64,000 bases of DNA from Bacillus sp. N1-1 (GCF_009818105.1 NZ_CP046564.1:806001-870000), one strand, 5' to 3'; shown: positions 36,873 to 46,120, counted from the first letter of the stretch. The notes: a model not told the origin generated them from the sequence alone. Made by a program: numbers and translations.

Positions 36873-36953
36873 CTCTTCACACCCTTTTGTGTATTGGTTT
36901 ATTCTTCCTATTTCCGGAATCTCTTTTTATAAAACCTCATATTTCGTCACAAT

Positions 36954-36985
36954 AAAGGAGGCTCTTCCACAGAAAAGCCTCCTTT
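36954..36985 (-). terminator. Terminator after M50 protease gene
   Basis: Stem AAAGGAGGCT / AGCCTCCTTT with a 12-nt loop and flanking A/T runs. Confidence 0.82.
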
Positions 36986-37001
36986 CATCTTATCTATTTG
37001 C

Positions 37002-37481
37002 TTAGTCGATTGGATCTTGCGCTTTTCCGTATCGAATGACATCAATAATTGCCATGCCATCACTCGGTTTACCTGCATCATTTCGATAAGGCATAAGGGA
37101 GAAGAAAATAAAATAAATCGAGAAGTAAGTAAATTGATAGAAGAAAAGATCAACTGGAAGAATGTCAGCATAAATTAATGCGTTTAGAATGAGAATAACA
37201 ATAATGTTGAATAGACTACCAGCCGCATAAATTGCAACGTGAGCCCATGTTTTGTTATAGGTTAAATCTTCGTATTGACACCAGCCTTCCATAAAGTATT
37301 TCTTTTTTACTTCAAGAGGACCGAAATGAAAAACTGTTTTCCCAGTACCGATACAGAATTTGATTTTGCCTCCAAAAACTCTTGCTATAAGAACATGTCC
37401 AGCTTCGTGTAGGAGGGTGATGATTGGTAATATGATAAAAAAGTTCACGAAGAACATTGGAATATCGCTTAAAGTAAACAT
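37002..37481 (-). CDS. M50-like membrane metalloprotease, short form
   Basis: A 159-residue hydrophobic protein with the zinc protease motif HEAGH (residues 25-29) in the first helix, IYAAGSLFNIIVIL in the place of the family AGPxxN region, and KPSDGM near the end as the NPDG-like third motif. M50 proteases cut within membranes, for example SpoIVFB or S2P. No PDZ or CBS domain is present. Start ATG has GGAGG upstream. The substrate is unknown, and the protease activity is inferred from the motif. Confidence 0.78.
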   Translation of the reverse strand: MFTLSDIPMFFVNFFIILPIITLLHEAGHVLIARVFGGKIKFCIGTGKTVFHFGPLEVKKKYFMEGWCQYEDLTYNKTWAHVAIYAAGSLFNIIVILILNALIYADILPVDLFFYQFTYFSIYFIFFSLMPYRNDAGKPSDGMAIIDVIRYGKAQDPID

Positions 37482-37617
37482 TGAGAACCTCCAAATAAAT
37501 CGTTTAATAATCGCTCTTTTCGTAAATAGTACACTGAGATAGTGCGTTCCCGATTAAAGGAATTCCAAACCTGTATGAAGAAGTTTCTTTGTGATATGAG
37601 TAATAAAAGCATGTGGG

Positions 37618-37646
37618 TTGCTGAAAAATGAAAAAGGGTTTATGAT
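37618..37646 (+). promoter_or_regulatory. Sigma-A promoter of cstB
   Basis: The -35 TTGCTG (37618-37623), exactly 17 bp spacing and -10 TATGAT (37641-37646). Confidence 0.75.
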
Positions 37647-37654
37647 TGTTATAG

Positions 37655-37670
37655 ATACCCCGAGGGGTAA
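37655..37670 (+). promoter_or_regulatory. CstR/CsoR-type operator
   Basis: TACCCCGAGGGGTA (37656-37669) is a G/C-tract inverted repeat of the form recognised by CsoR-family repressors, especially the persulfide sensor CstR. It covers the predicted transcription start of cstB. No cstR gene is present in the window. Confidence 0.75.
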
Positions 37671-37700
37671 TTTAAAAACTGTTACTAGGAGGATAATGAC

Positions 37701-39110
37701 ATGTATTTACGTACGTTTTTTGATGAAAAATTGGCACAGTATTCTTATATGATTGGCTGTCAACGAACTGGTGAAGCGCTTGTAATTGATCCAGCGCGAG
37801 ACGTTACACCGTATTTAGAAACAGCGAAAAAGGAAGGCTTTCATTTAGCGGCAGCAGCAGAGACACACATTCATGCTGACTTTGTCTCAGGCGCAAGACA
37901 ACTAGCTGAAAAGCATGACGTAAAGCTGTACTTATCCGATGAGGGAGATCAAGACTGGAAATATGGTTATCTCGATGGTTTGAATGTGGAACTTGTAACA
38001 GATGGTTCTATGATTCATGTAGGTAACGTTGAACTTCGTGTGATGCATACCCCTGGACATACCCCAGAAAGTATTTCGTTCGTTCTTACAGATCGTGGAG
38101 GCGGCTCTGAGGTACCAATGGGAATTTTCACAGGTGATTTTGTATTCGTAGGTGATATTGGTCGCCCGGATCTGCTTGAAAAAGCCGCCGGTGCTGTTGG
38201 TACAGCTGAAACGGGAGCAAAATCAATGTTCAAATCGCTACAAAAGTTGAAAGAGCTACCAGAATTTATAACAGTCTGGCCTGGTCATGGCGCAGGAAGT
38301 GCTTGTGGAAAGTCACTTGGTGCGGTTCCACAATCAACAGTTGGTTATGAACTTCGGAATAACTGGGCATTGAAGGAAGAAAATGAAGAGACGTTTGTGA
38401 AAGAACTATTAAATGAACAGCCTGAAGCTCCGACGTACTTTGCTGTGATGAAGAAAGTAAATAAAGAAGGTCCCAACGTCTTAACAGGTGAAGAACTTGA
38501 AAAGGTTGAGAGCGTTGATGAAGTTCGTGCGCTTGCAACAAATGGTAAGACCACAATTGTGGATACGCGACCAGCACAGGATTTCTCGGATGGCCATATT
38601 GATGGAGCGATTAACCTTCCATTCAATAAAGCATTTACGAACTGGTCAGGTTGGGTGCTAAACTATGAGCGCGACTTACTTCTCATTGCAGAGGAAGATC
38701 AAAAAGATGAAATTGTTAAGGCTTTGCATTCCATTGGAATTGATCGGATAAAAGCTTACGCTGGCTCTGAACTTCTTTCACAATGGGATGATCTTGAAGG
38801 CTATTCCTTTGTGACAACAGAAGAATTGAAAGATGTATATGACAAAGAAGATGTTTATGTTGTTGATATTAGAAAAGAAAATGAATGGAATGAAGGTCAT
38901 ATTCCTGGTGCAAATCATCATATGCTTGGTTATTTAGAAGATCAGGCGAAGGACATTCCAGAAGATAAAACAGTTGTAGTTCACTGTCAGTCTGGAACTC
39001 GTTCAGCAATCGGAACAAGCTTACTTCAGTCGCTTGGTTTCAAGGACATTTTGAACTATAGCGGTGGCTTTGCTGAATGGGAAAAAGACGGAGATAAAAT
39101 CGAAAAATAA
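37701..39110 (+). CDS. cstB: Persulfide dioxygenase-sulfurtransferase CstB
   Basis: A 469-residue three-domain protein. Residues 1-250 are an ETHE1-like MBL domain with the iron site THIHADFVSG and the following HTPGHTPE. Cys202 in GSACGKS matches the conserved Cys201 of S. aureus CstB. A pseudo-rhodanese domain without catalytic Cys comes next (about 260-355), then a true rhodanese with Cys429 in VVHCQSGTRS. CstB oxidises bacillithiol or CoA persulfide to thiosulfate/sulfite, protecting from hydrogen sulfide. The ATG follows AGGAGG. Confidence 0.92.
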   Translation: MYLRTFFDEKLAQYSYMIGCQRTGEALVIDPARDVTPYLETAKKEGFHLAAAAETHIHADFVSGARQLAEKHDVKLYLSDEGDQDWKYGYLDGLNVELVTDGSMIHVGNVELRVMHTPGHTPESISFVLTDRGGGSEVPMGIFTGDFVFVGDIGRPDLLEKAAGAVGTAETGAKSMFKSLQKLKELPEFITVWPGHGAGSACGKSLGAVPQSTVGYELRNNWALKEENEETFVKELLNEQPEAPTYFAVMKKVNKEGPNVLTGEELEKVESVDEVRALATNGKTTIVDTRPAQDFSDGHIDGAINLPFNKAFTNWSGWVLNYERDLLLIAEEDQKDEIVKALHSIGIDRIKAYAGSELLSQWDDLEGYSFVTTEELKDVYDKEDVYVVDIRKENEWNEGHIPGANHHMLGYLEDQAKDIPEDKTVVVHCQSGTRSAIGTSLLQSLGFKDILNYSGGFAEWEKDGDKIEK

Positions 39111-39113
39111 TTT

Positions 39114-39149
39114 AAAAAGAGCGTAAAGCCACTGCTTTACGCTCTTTTT
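39114..39149. terminator. Bidirectional terminator
   Basis: Stem AAAAAGAGCGTAAAG / CTTTACGCTCTTTTT with loop CCACTG, between cstB and the convergent MFS gene. Confidence 0.9.
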
Positions 39150-39150
39150 C

Positions 39151-40314
39151 TTATGCACTCATTTCAGTTTCTAACGTAGCCGGTTTAGGCTTTATTAGCA
39201 TTAATCCGATTCCTCCAGCACTAAGGACAGCTGCAACTAGGAACGGTGCGTGAGCTGAGACTCCCTGGCCGATCAAACCAGAAAGAACTGGGGCAATTGC
39301 AGCACCGAGCCAGCGGAGGAAATTGTATCCTCCCGACGTAATGCTTCTTTCATATGGAGAAACCTCCATAACGTAGCTTGTAAAGAGGGCATTGTTGAGT
39401 CCTGAAGCAAGTCCAGACACAATAACCACAGTAATCAGAAGTGGTGTCGATGTAACAAGAAACAGTAAGGCTAGTAAGAGAGCAAATATAAATAAGCTAT
39501 ATGGAAGGATCTTCTTCGGTAGAAACTTCTTCTCAAGTTGGTGACTTAGAATCGCTGAACCGTACGCAAGCATTAATCCCCATCCAAAGAAGACAAATCC
39601 AATTTGAATCGCACTAAGTCCAATAATCAGTGGCGTATAAGCCAACACTACGAAAAATCCATAATAATAGAGCATCGCTGCAAGAGCGGACGTTAGGAAT
39701 GGCTTGTATGAAAAAAGTCCTTTTAGCTGGCTCATTCCAACAGGCTTTCGTTTTTGTTTACCGTTTGGTTCAAACACAAAGAAGAGAACAAGGCAAAATG
39801 CAGCTAGGATTAAGATCGACGTGGCAAAGAAAGGGAATCTCCATGAATAACCACCAAGAACTCCACCTACAAGTGGACCACCCGCCATTCCGAGTCCAAT
39901 GGCTGCTTCATAGTATCCCACGGCTTTTTGTGGATCATTTGATAAGGCAATTAAGAGCGTCATTGCTGTCGCGAAGAACATGGAATTACCAAATCCCCAT
40001 CCAGCTCTAAAAATAGATAAACTTGCAATGCCATTTGAAAGAGCACATAGCAGTGCAAAGACGGTAACGATAAATAAACCAAATACCATCATGCGCTTAT
40101 CACCAAATCGACTTGCAAAAATACCGGCTGGAATCATCATAATTGCCATTGTCAAAATGTAAGCAGTGAACAGCATTTCAACTTGCCAGTGGTTCGCACC
40201 GATCTGTTCCGCAATTGTTGGGAGAATCGGATCGACAATTCCGATACCCATAAACGCAAGGAAGGTAGCGGCGATTGTTATCCATCTTGCTTTCGTGAAT
40301 TTTTTTTCATCCAT
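39151..40314 (-). CDS. MFS drug-resistance-type exporter (12 TM)
   Basis: A 387-residue major facilitator with twelve hydrophobic helices. MGIGIVDPILPTIAEQIGA is the typical first helix; RFGDKRMMVFGL is motif A; a motif C-like GLGMAGGPLVGG lies in helix 5. It resembles proton-driven drug or metabolite exporters. AGGAGGTAAAATTGAATG places the start at 40314. It is divergent from a TetR gene and probably controlled by it. Confidence 0.88.
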   Translation of the reverse strand: MDEKKFTKARWITIAATFLAFMGIGIVDPILPTIAEQIGANHWQVEMLFTAYILTMAIMMIPAGIFASRFGDKRMMVFGLFIVTVFALLCALSNGIASLSIFRAGWGFGNSMFFATAMTLLIALSNDPQKAVGYYEAAIGLGMAGGPLVGGVLGGYSWRFPFFATSILILAAFCLVLFFVFEPNGKQKRKPVGMSQLKGLFSYKPFLTSALAAMLYYYGFFVVLAYTPLIIGLSAIQIGFVFFGWGLMLAYGSAILSHQLEKKFLPKKILPYSLFIFALLLALLFLVTSTPLLITVVIVSGLASGLNNALFTSYVMEVSPYERSITSGGYNFLRWLGAAIAPVLSGLIGQGVSAHAPFLVAAVLSAGGIGLMLIKPKPATLETEMSA

Positions 40315-40339
40315 TCAATTTTACCTCCTATTACGAATC

Positions 40340-40363
40340 GTTCATAAAATGAACAACGGTTGT
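40340..40363. promoter_or_regulatory. Candidate TetR operators in the divergent region
   Basis: Two abutting inverted repeats lie just upstream of the MFS start: GTTCAT-AAA-ATGAAC (40340-40354) and ACAAC-G-GTTGT (40353-40363). Their position suits repression of the MFS gene by the divergently encoded TetR protein. The assignment is inferred from symmetry alone. Confidence 0.55.
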
Positions 40364-40549
40364 TATTTATCACACCTTAAGGTGAAGCAAAACCCCCTCT
40401 GATGGAAGTTTCACTTTATACAACAAGTGTCGTAAAATAGTGTAACAGAGTGATGAAAATGAGCAATAATCAAGTTATCGAAATGTGTAGTCTAAACAAC
40501 AATTGTGAAGTAATCGTTGATAAAAAGTTGATTTTGGAGGGGATTTTTC

Positions 40550-41158
40550 ATGAGAGAGAAAGAAGATCCGCGGGTAACACGAACGAGGCAGCTCTTGCAG
40601 GATGCGTTTATTCAGCTAATGTCAGAAAAAGAATATGAGAAAATCACGATCTCAAATATTACAAAAGAAGCAACGGTTAACCGAGCTACGTTCTATTTAC
40701 ACTATCAGGATAAAGAAGAATTATTGCTTCAAACGGTTGATGAAATGTTACATCAGCTGTTTGGAGAAGCGCTAACGATTCCACCAGGCAATTTGCCGAT
40801 TGATGAACTGCAACGATATATCGCAGTGCACATTTTCTCAAGCATTGCGGAATACGATAAATTCTTTCACGTCATGTTAATTAAGAAAGGAATGCCTAAT
40901 TTTCTCGATCAAATGCGCGATTTTTTCTTTGATTTCTATGATAATCGTATTGCAAAAGGAAGGTTTGATCCGCTTCCGTTACCTAGTGAAGTGATCGCAA
41001 GTTACATTGCTTCAGCCTATACAGGGATGATTTCATGGTGGCTTGAAAATGATATGCCATATACACCAGAAGAGATGGCGGAGCAAATGATCCAGCTGAA
41101 TCAGAAGGGGCCAACGGGGATATTGAAGATGCATGTGAGGAAGCAAAATGAACGATAG
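40550..41158 (+). CDS. TetR/AcrR family transcriptional regulator
   Basis: A 202-residue regulator with the TetR HTH (ITISNITKEATVNRATFYLHYQDKEELL, in pieces) and a C-terminal domain of the type that pairs with drug exporters (IASYIASAYTGMISWWLENDMPYTPEEMAEQM). The ATG follows GGAGGGGA. Being divergent from the MFS gene, it is its likely regulator. The stop codon is within a bidirectional hairpin. Confidence 0.9.
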   Translation: MREKEDPRVTRTRQLLQDAFIQLMSEKEYEKITISNITKEATVNRATFYLHYQDKEELLLQTVDEMLHQLFGEALTIPPGNLPIDELQRYIAVHIFSSIAEYDKFFHVMLIKKGMPNFLDQMRDFFFDFYDNRIAKGRFDPLPLPSEVIASYIASAYTGMISWWLENDMPYTPEEMAEQMIQLNQKGPTGILKMHVRKQNER

Positions 41159-41187
41159 AAAGTCTATTAGGGATAGGCTTTCTATCG
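41153..41187. terminator. Bidirectional hairpin shared by convergent genes
   Basis: GATAGAAAG and CTTTCTATC form the outer stem, and CTAT / ATAG an inner one. The hairpin covers the end of the TetR gene and the end of the ABC permease gene. Confidence 0.7.
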
Positions 41188-41919
41188 TATCGCTCGCTCG
41201 TAACGTTTTAATAAATACAAAAGCATCAGTAGATGATACAGAATTCCAGTGAGAACAAAGAGATAATCGACTAGATGCCAGCCGTTCATTGTAAGTAGGT
41301 ACCCTTTAAGGGGCCAGTATGGAGGCAACATTCCTGCAATCATCATACCAGGATGATCAACGAAATAAATGGCGATTGGAATGACAAGTATGATGCTGAC
41401 CACCTTTGCGACTGCTAAACCTTCTACCTTATTTTCAGCTACACTCGCCATGAAGAGAGCGATGATTGGAGTTTCTACTAGTATTAACAGCAGAAAGGGA
41501 AGAATTCGTAGCGTAATAATTTCGGTAAAACCGCCGATCATGAGTACAGGGAAAGCAAGCAACAAACTAATAATCATTGGAAGAGTAAGGCGATAGAGCA
41601 AATAGCCTTTTAATTGAAACGGAGTAACCGCAATCGACATGGCGATTCCTTCGTCTTTTTCATCAAGAAGAATAAATCCGCTCATCATGCCAATCATCAC
41701 CGGTGTCGTAAGAAGCAAAAGCAGACCGATAACGAGTTTTTGATCAGAAGAAGTAAACGTTGTTCCTTCAAAAAATGCAACATCTAACATAGGTGTTGCA
41801 AAACGAAAGAAGAGCGCCATCAATATGGGGGCGAAAATGGATATCATCGTCATCAGATCTTTCCGAATTGATCTCATATCATAGGATATTAGAGATAGTA
41901 TGTGCGCCATATTATTCAC
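41182..41919 (-). CDS. ABC-2 type transporter permease (second subunit)
   Basis: A 245-residue membrane protein with six hydrophobic helices and an N-terminal cytoplasmic stretch, the ABC-2 layout. It includes the charged motif LDEKDEGIAMSIAVTPF between helices two and three. It overlaps the preceding permease by 8 nt. The operon architecture TetR-ATPase-permease-permease resembles what databases call fluoroquinolone exporters; drug specificity is not shown by the sequence. Confidence 0.85.
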   Translation of the reverse strand: MNNMAHILSLISYDMRSIRKDLMTMISIFAPILMALFFRFATPMLDVAFFEGTTFTSSDQKLVIGLLLLLTTPVMIGMMSGFILLDEKDEGIAMSIAVTPFQLKGYLLYRLTLPMIISLLLAFPVLMIGGFTEIITLRILPFLLLILVETPIIALFMASVAENKVEGLAVAKVVSIILVIPIAIYFVDHPGMMIAGMLPPYWPLKGYLLTMNGWHLVDYLFVLTGILYHLLMLLYLLKRYERAIR

Positions 41920-42604
41920 AGGCTTTCTTAAAAAAAGTACGTTCGTATTGACGATTCACCATAAAGAAGAAAAGAAGGACCCAGCTAAATAAGATAAAAG
42001 TATGAAAAGATAGATAGGAAATAGGGTGAAAACCATTTGTTATCAGTTGAAGTGTGCTGTAGCTGGGCGTCCACTCGAGCAACTTTGGAACTGGCAGTGA
42101 AAAGTAGTTTGCTAATGGTAGAAAAAAGATTGGTACGAACAAGGGCGTGACAAGTAAGTACTGGTTAACTGATTTGACTTTGATCGCAATGATCATACCT
42201 AGAAAAGTAGCAAATAGGGAGCAACCAAAAACAGCGACAAGAATAGGTGTGTAGTGAAGTGAACGGCCAAAACTCGCAAATAAAATGAAGGTACTTGCCA
42301 CAGTGGCTAGACAAGAAAGAGATAAAGCCTTGCCAAGTATATATTCAGAAATTCTTAGAGGACTGATCAGTAGCTGTTGAATCATTCCCTGGTCCTTTTC
42401 TAAGAGGATGATGCCTCCAACGAAAAACGATCCCAGAAAAGAACAGTCAGAGAAAATGAGGAGAACAGCTGCCGTTTCTTTCCATGATGAAGGTATAAAA
42501 GCAAGAAAGGTAATATAAAGTACGGATACAATAACATAGGCAAGGTAGAAACCATGTTTGTATTGGAATGAAATATCTGTCCTTATTTGGGCAACCATCC
42601 TCAT
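41912..42604 (-). CDS. ABC-2 type transporter permease (first subunit)
   Basis: A 230-residue permease with six hydrophobic helices and the matching motif LEKDQGMIQQLLISPLRISEY after helix two, parallel to that of its partner. The ATG at 42604 overlaps the ATPase stop (ATGA). A second ATG two codons on (42598) is possible. It presumably forms a heterodimeric channel with the 245-residue subunit. Confidence 0.85.
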   Translation of the reverse strand: MRMVAQIRTDISFQYKHGFYLAYVIVSVLYITFLAFIPSSWKETAAVLLIFSDCSFLGSFFVGGIILLEKDQGMIQQLLISPLRISEYILGKALSLSCLATVASTFILFASFGRSLHYTPILVAVFGCSLFATFLGMIIAIKVKSVNQYLLVTPLFVPIFFLPLANYFSLPVPKLLEWTPSYSTLQLITNGFHPISYLSFHTFILFSWVLLFFFMVNRQYERTFFKKACE

Positions 42605-43458
42605 GCCAGTTTCCTCCCTGTTACTTCAATAAAAACATCCTCTAACGTTGCTTCTTCCGTATACATAGAAATGAGTCGATTGTTCTGCAGAACCTCCACA
42701 AATATAGGGTTGCTAGCTAGATTAGTAGTAGGCAGGGTGAGTGATGAAACGCCACCTGACTCCCTATGGAATGTGAGGTGGAGCGTTTGCTTGCTTCTTT
42801 CTCTCATAAGCTTTTGCGGTGCATCGATGAGTTCGACTTTCCCATCCACAATAAACGCGACGCGATCGCAAATCTCCTCAGCAACATGCATGTTATGGGT
42901 TGTGATGATCACTGTCTTTCCCTGTCGCTTTAAATTCAAAATGTAGTCGATGATCATCCGTGCATTTGCAGGATCAAGTCCTGATGTTGGTTCATCGAGA
43001 AAAAGAATATCTGGATCATGTAGAAGCGCGCGTACGAAATTCAGTCGCATCTTCATGCCTTTCGATAAAGCAGAGGCTTTCATTTGGGCAGCTTCCTCAA
43101 GTCCCACTTGCTTAAGCAGATCGATCGGTTCATTCCCTTTGCCTTTATAAAACTTCGAGAAGAGCTTCAAGTTCTCCATCGCTGTAAATTTTGAATAGAA
43201 ATTTGGGAATTCAAACGCCACGCCAATTTGTTCATAGAAGTCAGAAGTCGTTTCACGAATTTCATGTCCATTTACGATCGCTGAGCCTTGATAGTCTTTA
43301 ATCAAACCGATTAGGATCTTTTGAATTGTGCTCTTTCCAGCACCGGATGGACCAAGAAATCCAAAGATTTCCCCCTTAGAAACAGCGAAATCAAGTTCAG
43401 TCAACGTTTGATGATGAGATTTAGGATAGCGATAGCTTAACTGATTAATCTTTAACAT
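42601..43458 (-). CDS. ABC transporter ATP-binding protein
   Basis: A 285-residue ABC ATPase: Walker A GPSGAGKS, a modified signature LSKGMKMRL (LSKGM in place of LSGGQ), Walker B ILFLDEPTSGLDP and H-loop ITTHNM. The C-terminal extension of about 70 residues ends in EATLEDVFIEVTGRKLA, common in ABC-2 exporters. It starts 3 nt after the TetR gene and overlaps the permease start by 4 nt, so all four genes form one unit. Confidence 0.93.
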   Translation of the reverse strand: MLKINQLSYRYPKSHHQTLTELDFAVSKGEIFGFLGPSGAGKSTIQKILIGLIKDYQGSAIVNGHEIRETTSDFYEQIGVAFEFPNFYSKFTAMENLKLFSKFYKGKGNEPIDLLKQVGLEEAAQMKASALSKGMKMRLNFVRALLHDPDILFLDEPTSGLDPANARMIIDYILNLKRQGKTVIITTHNMHVAEEICDRVAFIVDGKVELIDAPQKLMRERSKQTLHLTFHRESGGVSSLTLPTTNLASNPIFVEVLQNNRLISMYTEEATLEDVFIEVTGRKLA

Positions 43459-43461
43459 CTT

Positions 43462-44046
43462 TTATTCCTCCCTAAGAATCTCATGAGCGAGCGCATTGGC
43501 ATAAAAGTGAAGCGTGTTTTGAAACTCGTCTTCTCCTATTTCTCGTTTATGCATTGTTAAAAGAAAGAATGCACGAACGGCGCTACCGATCGTCTCCTTA
43601 TGAGGATGGTTTTTAAGCGGGAGCAGCTTCTCTAGTGAGAACTGATCCCGATTCATATGACGTTCTAGCAGCTCATTAGGTACTTTGCGAGATATGGCGC
43701 TCATTTGAATTGGAGACATCATGAGTTCAATAAAGGGATTGCCGTTCGCAAGCTCGATCCCTCGGATCAAGAAGGAAGCAATCTCTTCTGGAGATGTGAA
43801 CGTCACTTGATTGAATTCGTTAAATAATGTCTCTTTAATCGAGACTTCTTCTTCTTCAAGTATGGTGAAGATCAGTTCTTCTTTCGATGAATAAAACTTA
43901 TAGAATGAACCAGGGGCAATCCCGATTGCATCAGTTAAATCCTTAATCCCGGTCTTAAATCCTCTAGTGCGGTACTGATTTCTTGCTTCATCAATCAGCT
44001 GCTTACGAATTTCTGTTAATTCCTGTTCTGAAAAGCCGCGTGCCAT
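43462..44046 (-). CDS. TetR/AcrR family regulator of the ABC exporter
   Basis: A 194-residue TetR regulator: TGIKDLTDAIGIAPGSFYKFYSSKEELIF, in pieces, is the DNA-binding helix-turn-helix, and the rest is a ligand domain. It is first in the exporter operon, so it probably represses its own transcription and that of the exporter until a drug-like ligand binds. AAAGGGGG is upstream of the ATG. An AT-rich inverted repeat just upstream is the likely operator. Confidence 0.9.
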   Translation of the reverse strand: MARGFSEQELTEIRKQLIDEARNQYRTRGFKTGIKDLTDAIGIAPGSFYKFYSSKEELIFTILEEEEVSIKETLFNEFNQVTFTSPEEIASFLIRGIELANGNPFIELMMSPIQMSAISRKVPNELLERHMNRDQFSLEKLLPLKNHPHKETIGSAVRAFFLLTMHKREIGEDEFQNTLHFYANALAHEILREE

Positions 44047-44069
44047 GTGTAGAAGCCCCCTTTGTGAAT

Positions 44070-44098
44070 ATATGAATATTTTATATTTATATTCATAT
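44070..44098 (-). promoter_or_regulatory. Candidate operator for the ABC-exporter TetR
   Basis: ATATGAATAT (44070-44079) and ATATTCATAT (44089-44098) form an inverted repeat with 9-bp spacer, 24 bp upstream of the TetR start codon. Confidence 0.6.
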
Positions 44099-44259
44099 TA
44101 ACACTTTTTACATGAAATGCAAGAAAAATGACAGGGAATTCAATGATCGTAAAGAACGTTCCTTGTGCATAAGAAAGGATTAAGTCTACCTTCATCGAAT
44201 AGGTATGATGGAAGGTCAGCTCCGTCATGTCTCCAATAACCAATATAGAGGTGAAGGGA

Positions 44260-46056
44260 ATGAATACGACTGAACCGTTAAGACGTGAAGTATGGAATCG
44301 ATTTGTAAGAGAAGGTGTGCTGGATTCTTCAAGGATTCGGGAGCGAATATCGGAGTCCTGGCACTTTTGTCAGAGGAAAGGCGTTAATCCTTATGGTGGT
44401 AAGGGAGAGCATATCTTAACAGATGAAAATCTGGAAACACGACTAACAAACAATAAGTTGTTAATGGACCTCTCGTCACATTATTTAGAGAAGCTGTACA
44501 CCTTTTTTGGTAATGCGAGGTCAATGGTGTTGCTAACGGATGCAGAGGGATATGTGTTAAAGGCGTTGGGACAGAAAGATACATTGCAAAGAGCCCTTAC
44601 GATTAATTTTAAGAAAGGTGTAAGGTGGACAGAAGAGCTTGTTGGAACGAATGCGATTGGGACAGCGATTCGTATCAATGAGCCAATTACAGTTAAAGGA
44701 TCCGAGCACTTCTCTGTCGCATCTCATCCATGGATTTGTTCAGCTTCTCCCATTCATTATGAAGGTAAGCTTGTAGGGGTACTTGATGTAACGAGTCCCG
44801 TTGAACATTCGGCACATGAGCACGCCCTTGCAGCAGTTGTGTCAACAGCTTTTGCGATTGAGAAGGAATGGCAACTGCGAATCAAAGAAGAAGAGTTAGA
44901 GCTGCTTCGATACGTCAGCGATGCAGAAGAGGAACCTTTTCTATTAGTAAATCCAAAAAACAAAGTGATCTGGTCGAGCTCAAAAGAACGTATTCAAAAG
45001 GGAATTTTCTTAGAAGAACTGCACCAATCGTCCATTAAGCAAACAATACAGGTTCGATCGATTTATAACGACCGAATTATTGGAACAAAAATTTTTTTGG
45101 AATCTGAATACAAAAGGAACGAAACAAATCTTCAATCCCCTGCGTTTGTTTTTAATGGTGTGAAGGGAATAAGTTCTTCTTTTAAGAATGTGATCGATCA
45201 GGCAACGAAAGTGGCAAAAACGAATACGACCGTACATATTCACGGAGAAACAGGTACTGGGAAGGAATTGTTGGCGCATGCTATCCATCTCAATAGTAAT
45301 CGAGCTCATGGTCCCTTTGTTGCTGTCAATTGTGGAGCTATTCCAACTTCATTAATTGAAAGTGAATTATTTGGGTATACTTCAGGTTCATTTACAGGAG
45401 CCAATAGGAAAGGATTCCGTGGAAAGCTTGCACAGGCAGATGGAGGCACCTTATTTCTAGATGAAATAGGAGAAATTTCGCATTCGATGCAAGTTGCGCT
45501 TCTTCGTGTACTGCAAGAGAAAGAAATTACTCCAATAGGTGGAGATAAACCAATCCCCATTGATATAAGAGTGATAACAGCAACACACTGCAGGTTAGAG
45601 GAAATGGTAGAGAATGGAGCATTTCGCGAAGACCTGTATTATCGAATTGTTGTATTTCCGCTCTATCTTCCTTCTCTTCGTGAAAGGAGAGAGGATATCC
45701 CTTATCTGGTCGAAGAGTATTGCTCACGTATGAAGTGGAAAATTCATTTTTCTCATGCGAATATGAAAGAACTCCAAAGACAGGAGTGGAAGGGCAACAT
45801 TCGAGAATTGCATAATGTGCTTGAGCGTTTGCAAATCCTCTATCCCGATCAGCTTCCTACGACCTACATTCAATCTTGTATGACAACTGGACCCGAGAGC
45901 ATTCAGAAAGAAGAATCCTATATGCAACAGCTTGAGAAGCATAAAATTGTCGAAGCTCTCGAGAAAAATGACGGGAATGTTTCTTCTACCGCAAAAGCTC
46001 TTAACATGCCAAGAAGTACGTTGTATCGAAAATTAAAGAAATATAAGCTGTCATAA
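44260..46056 (+). CDS. acoR: Sigma-54-dependent activator of acetoin catabolism, AcoR
   Basis: A 598-residue enhancer-binding protein. An N-terminal GAF-like sensory region (about 70-210) includes WTEELVGTNAIGTAI. The AAA+ domain has Walker A GETGTGKELLA, the sigma-54 contact loop GSFTGA (usual GAFTGA, so one A-to-S change) and Walker B GGTLFLDEIGEI; a Fis-type HTH ends the protein (SSTAKALNMPRSTLYRKLKKY). It activates acoABC from the sigma-54 promoter 100 bp on. The ATG at 44260 follows GAGGTGAAGGGA; an in-frame start upstream was discarded. Confidence 0.92.
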   Translation: MNTTEPLRREVWNRFVREGVLDSSRIRERISESWHFCQRKGVNPYGGKGEHILTDENLETRLTNNKLLMDLSSHYLEKLYTFFGNARSMVLLTDAEGYVLKALGQKDTLQRALTINFKKGVRWTEELVGTNAIGTAIRINEPITVKGSEHFSVASHPWICSASPIHYEGKLVGVLDVTSPVEHSAHEHALAAVVSTAFAIEKEWQLRIKEEELELLRYVSDAEEEPFLLVNPKNKVIWSSSKERIQKGIFLEELHQSSIKQTIQVRSIYNDRIIGTKIFLESEYKRNETNLQSPAFVFNGVKGISSSFKNVIDQATKVAKTNTTVHIHGETGTGKELLAHAIHLNSNRAHGPFVAVNCGAIPTSLIESELFGYTSGSFTGANRKGFRGKLAQADGGTLFLDEIGEISHSMQVALLRVLQEKEITPIGGDKPIPIDIRVITATHCRLEEMVENGAFREDLYYRIVVFPLYLPSLRERREDIPYLVEEYCSRMKWKIHFSHANMKELQRQEWKGNIRELHNVLERLQILYPDQLPTTYIQSCMTTGPESIQKEESYMQQLEKHKIVEALEKNDGNVSSTAKALNMPRSTLYRKLKKYKLS

Positions 46057-46062
46057 GAAATA

Positions 46063-46101
46063 ATGAGACAAAATGAGACATCCTCCAACTATTCTGTCTC
46101 A
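46063..46101 (+). promoter_or_regulatory. Candidate AcoR upstream activating sequence
   Basis: ATGAGACA occurs twice in direct orientation (46063-46070 and 46073-46080), and the complementary TGTCTCA follows at 46095-46101. The inverted pair TGAGACA-N14-TGTCTCA lies about 65 bp before the -24 box, a suitable place for an enhancer-binding protein. Confidence 0.6.
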
Positions 46102-46120
46102 CCAATAAACGTAATTAAGA

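Noticed and set aside
40450..40638. A 62-codon frame before the TetR gene at 40550
   Set aside because: It overlaps the TetR gene in another frame and lacks a good Shine-Dalgarno; TetR itself has GGAGGGGA.
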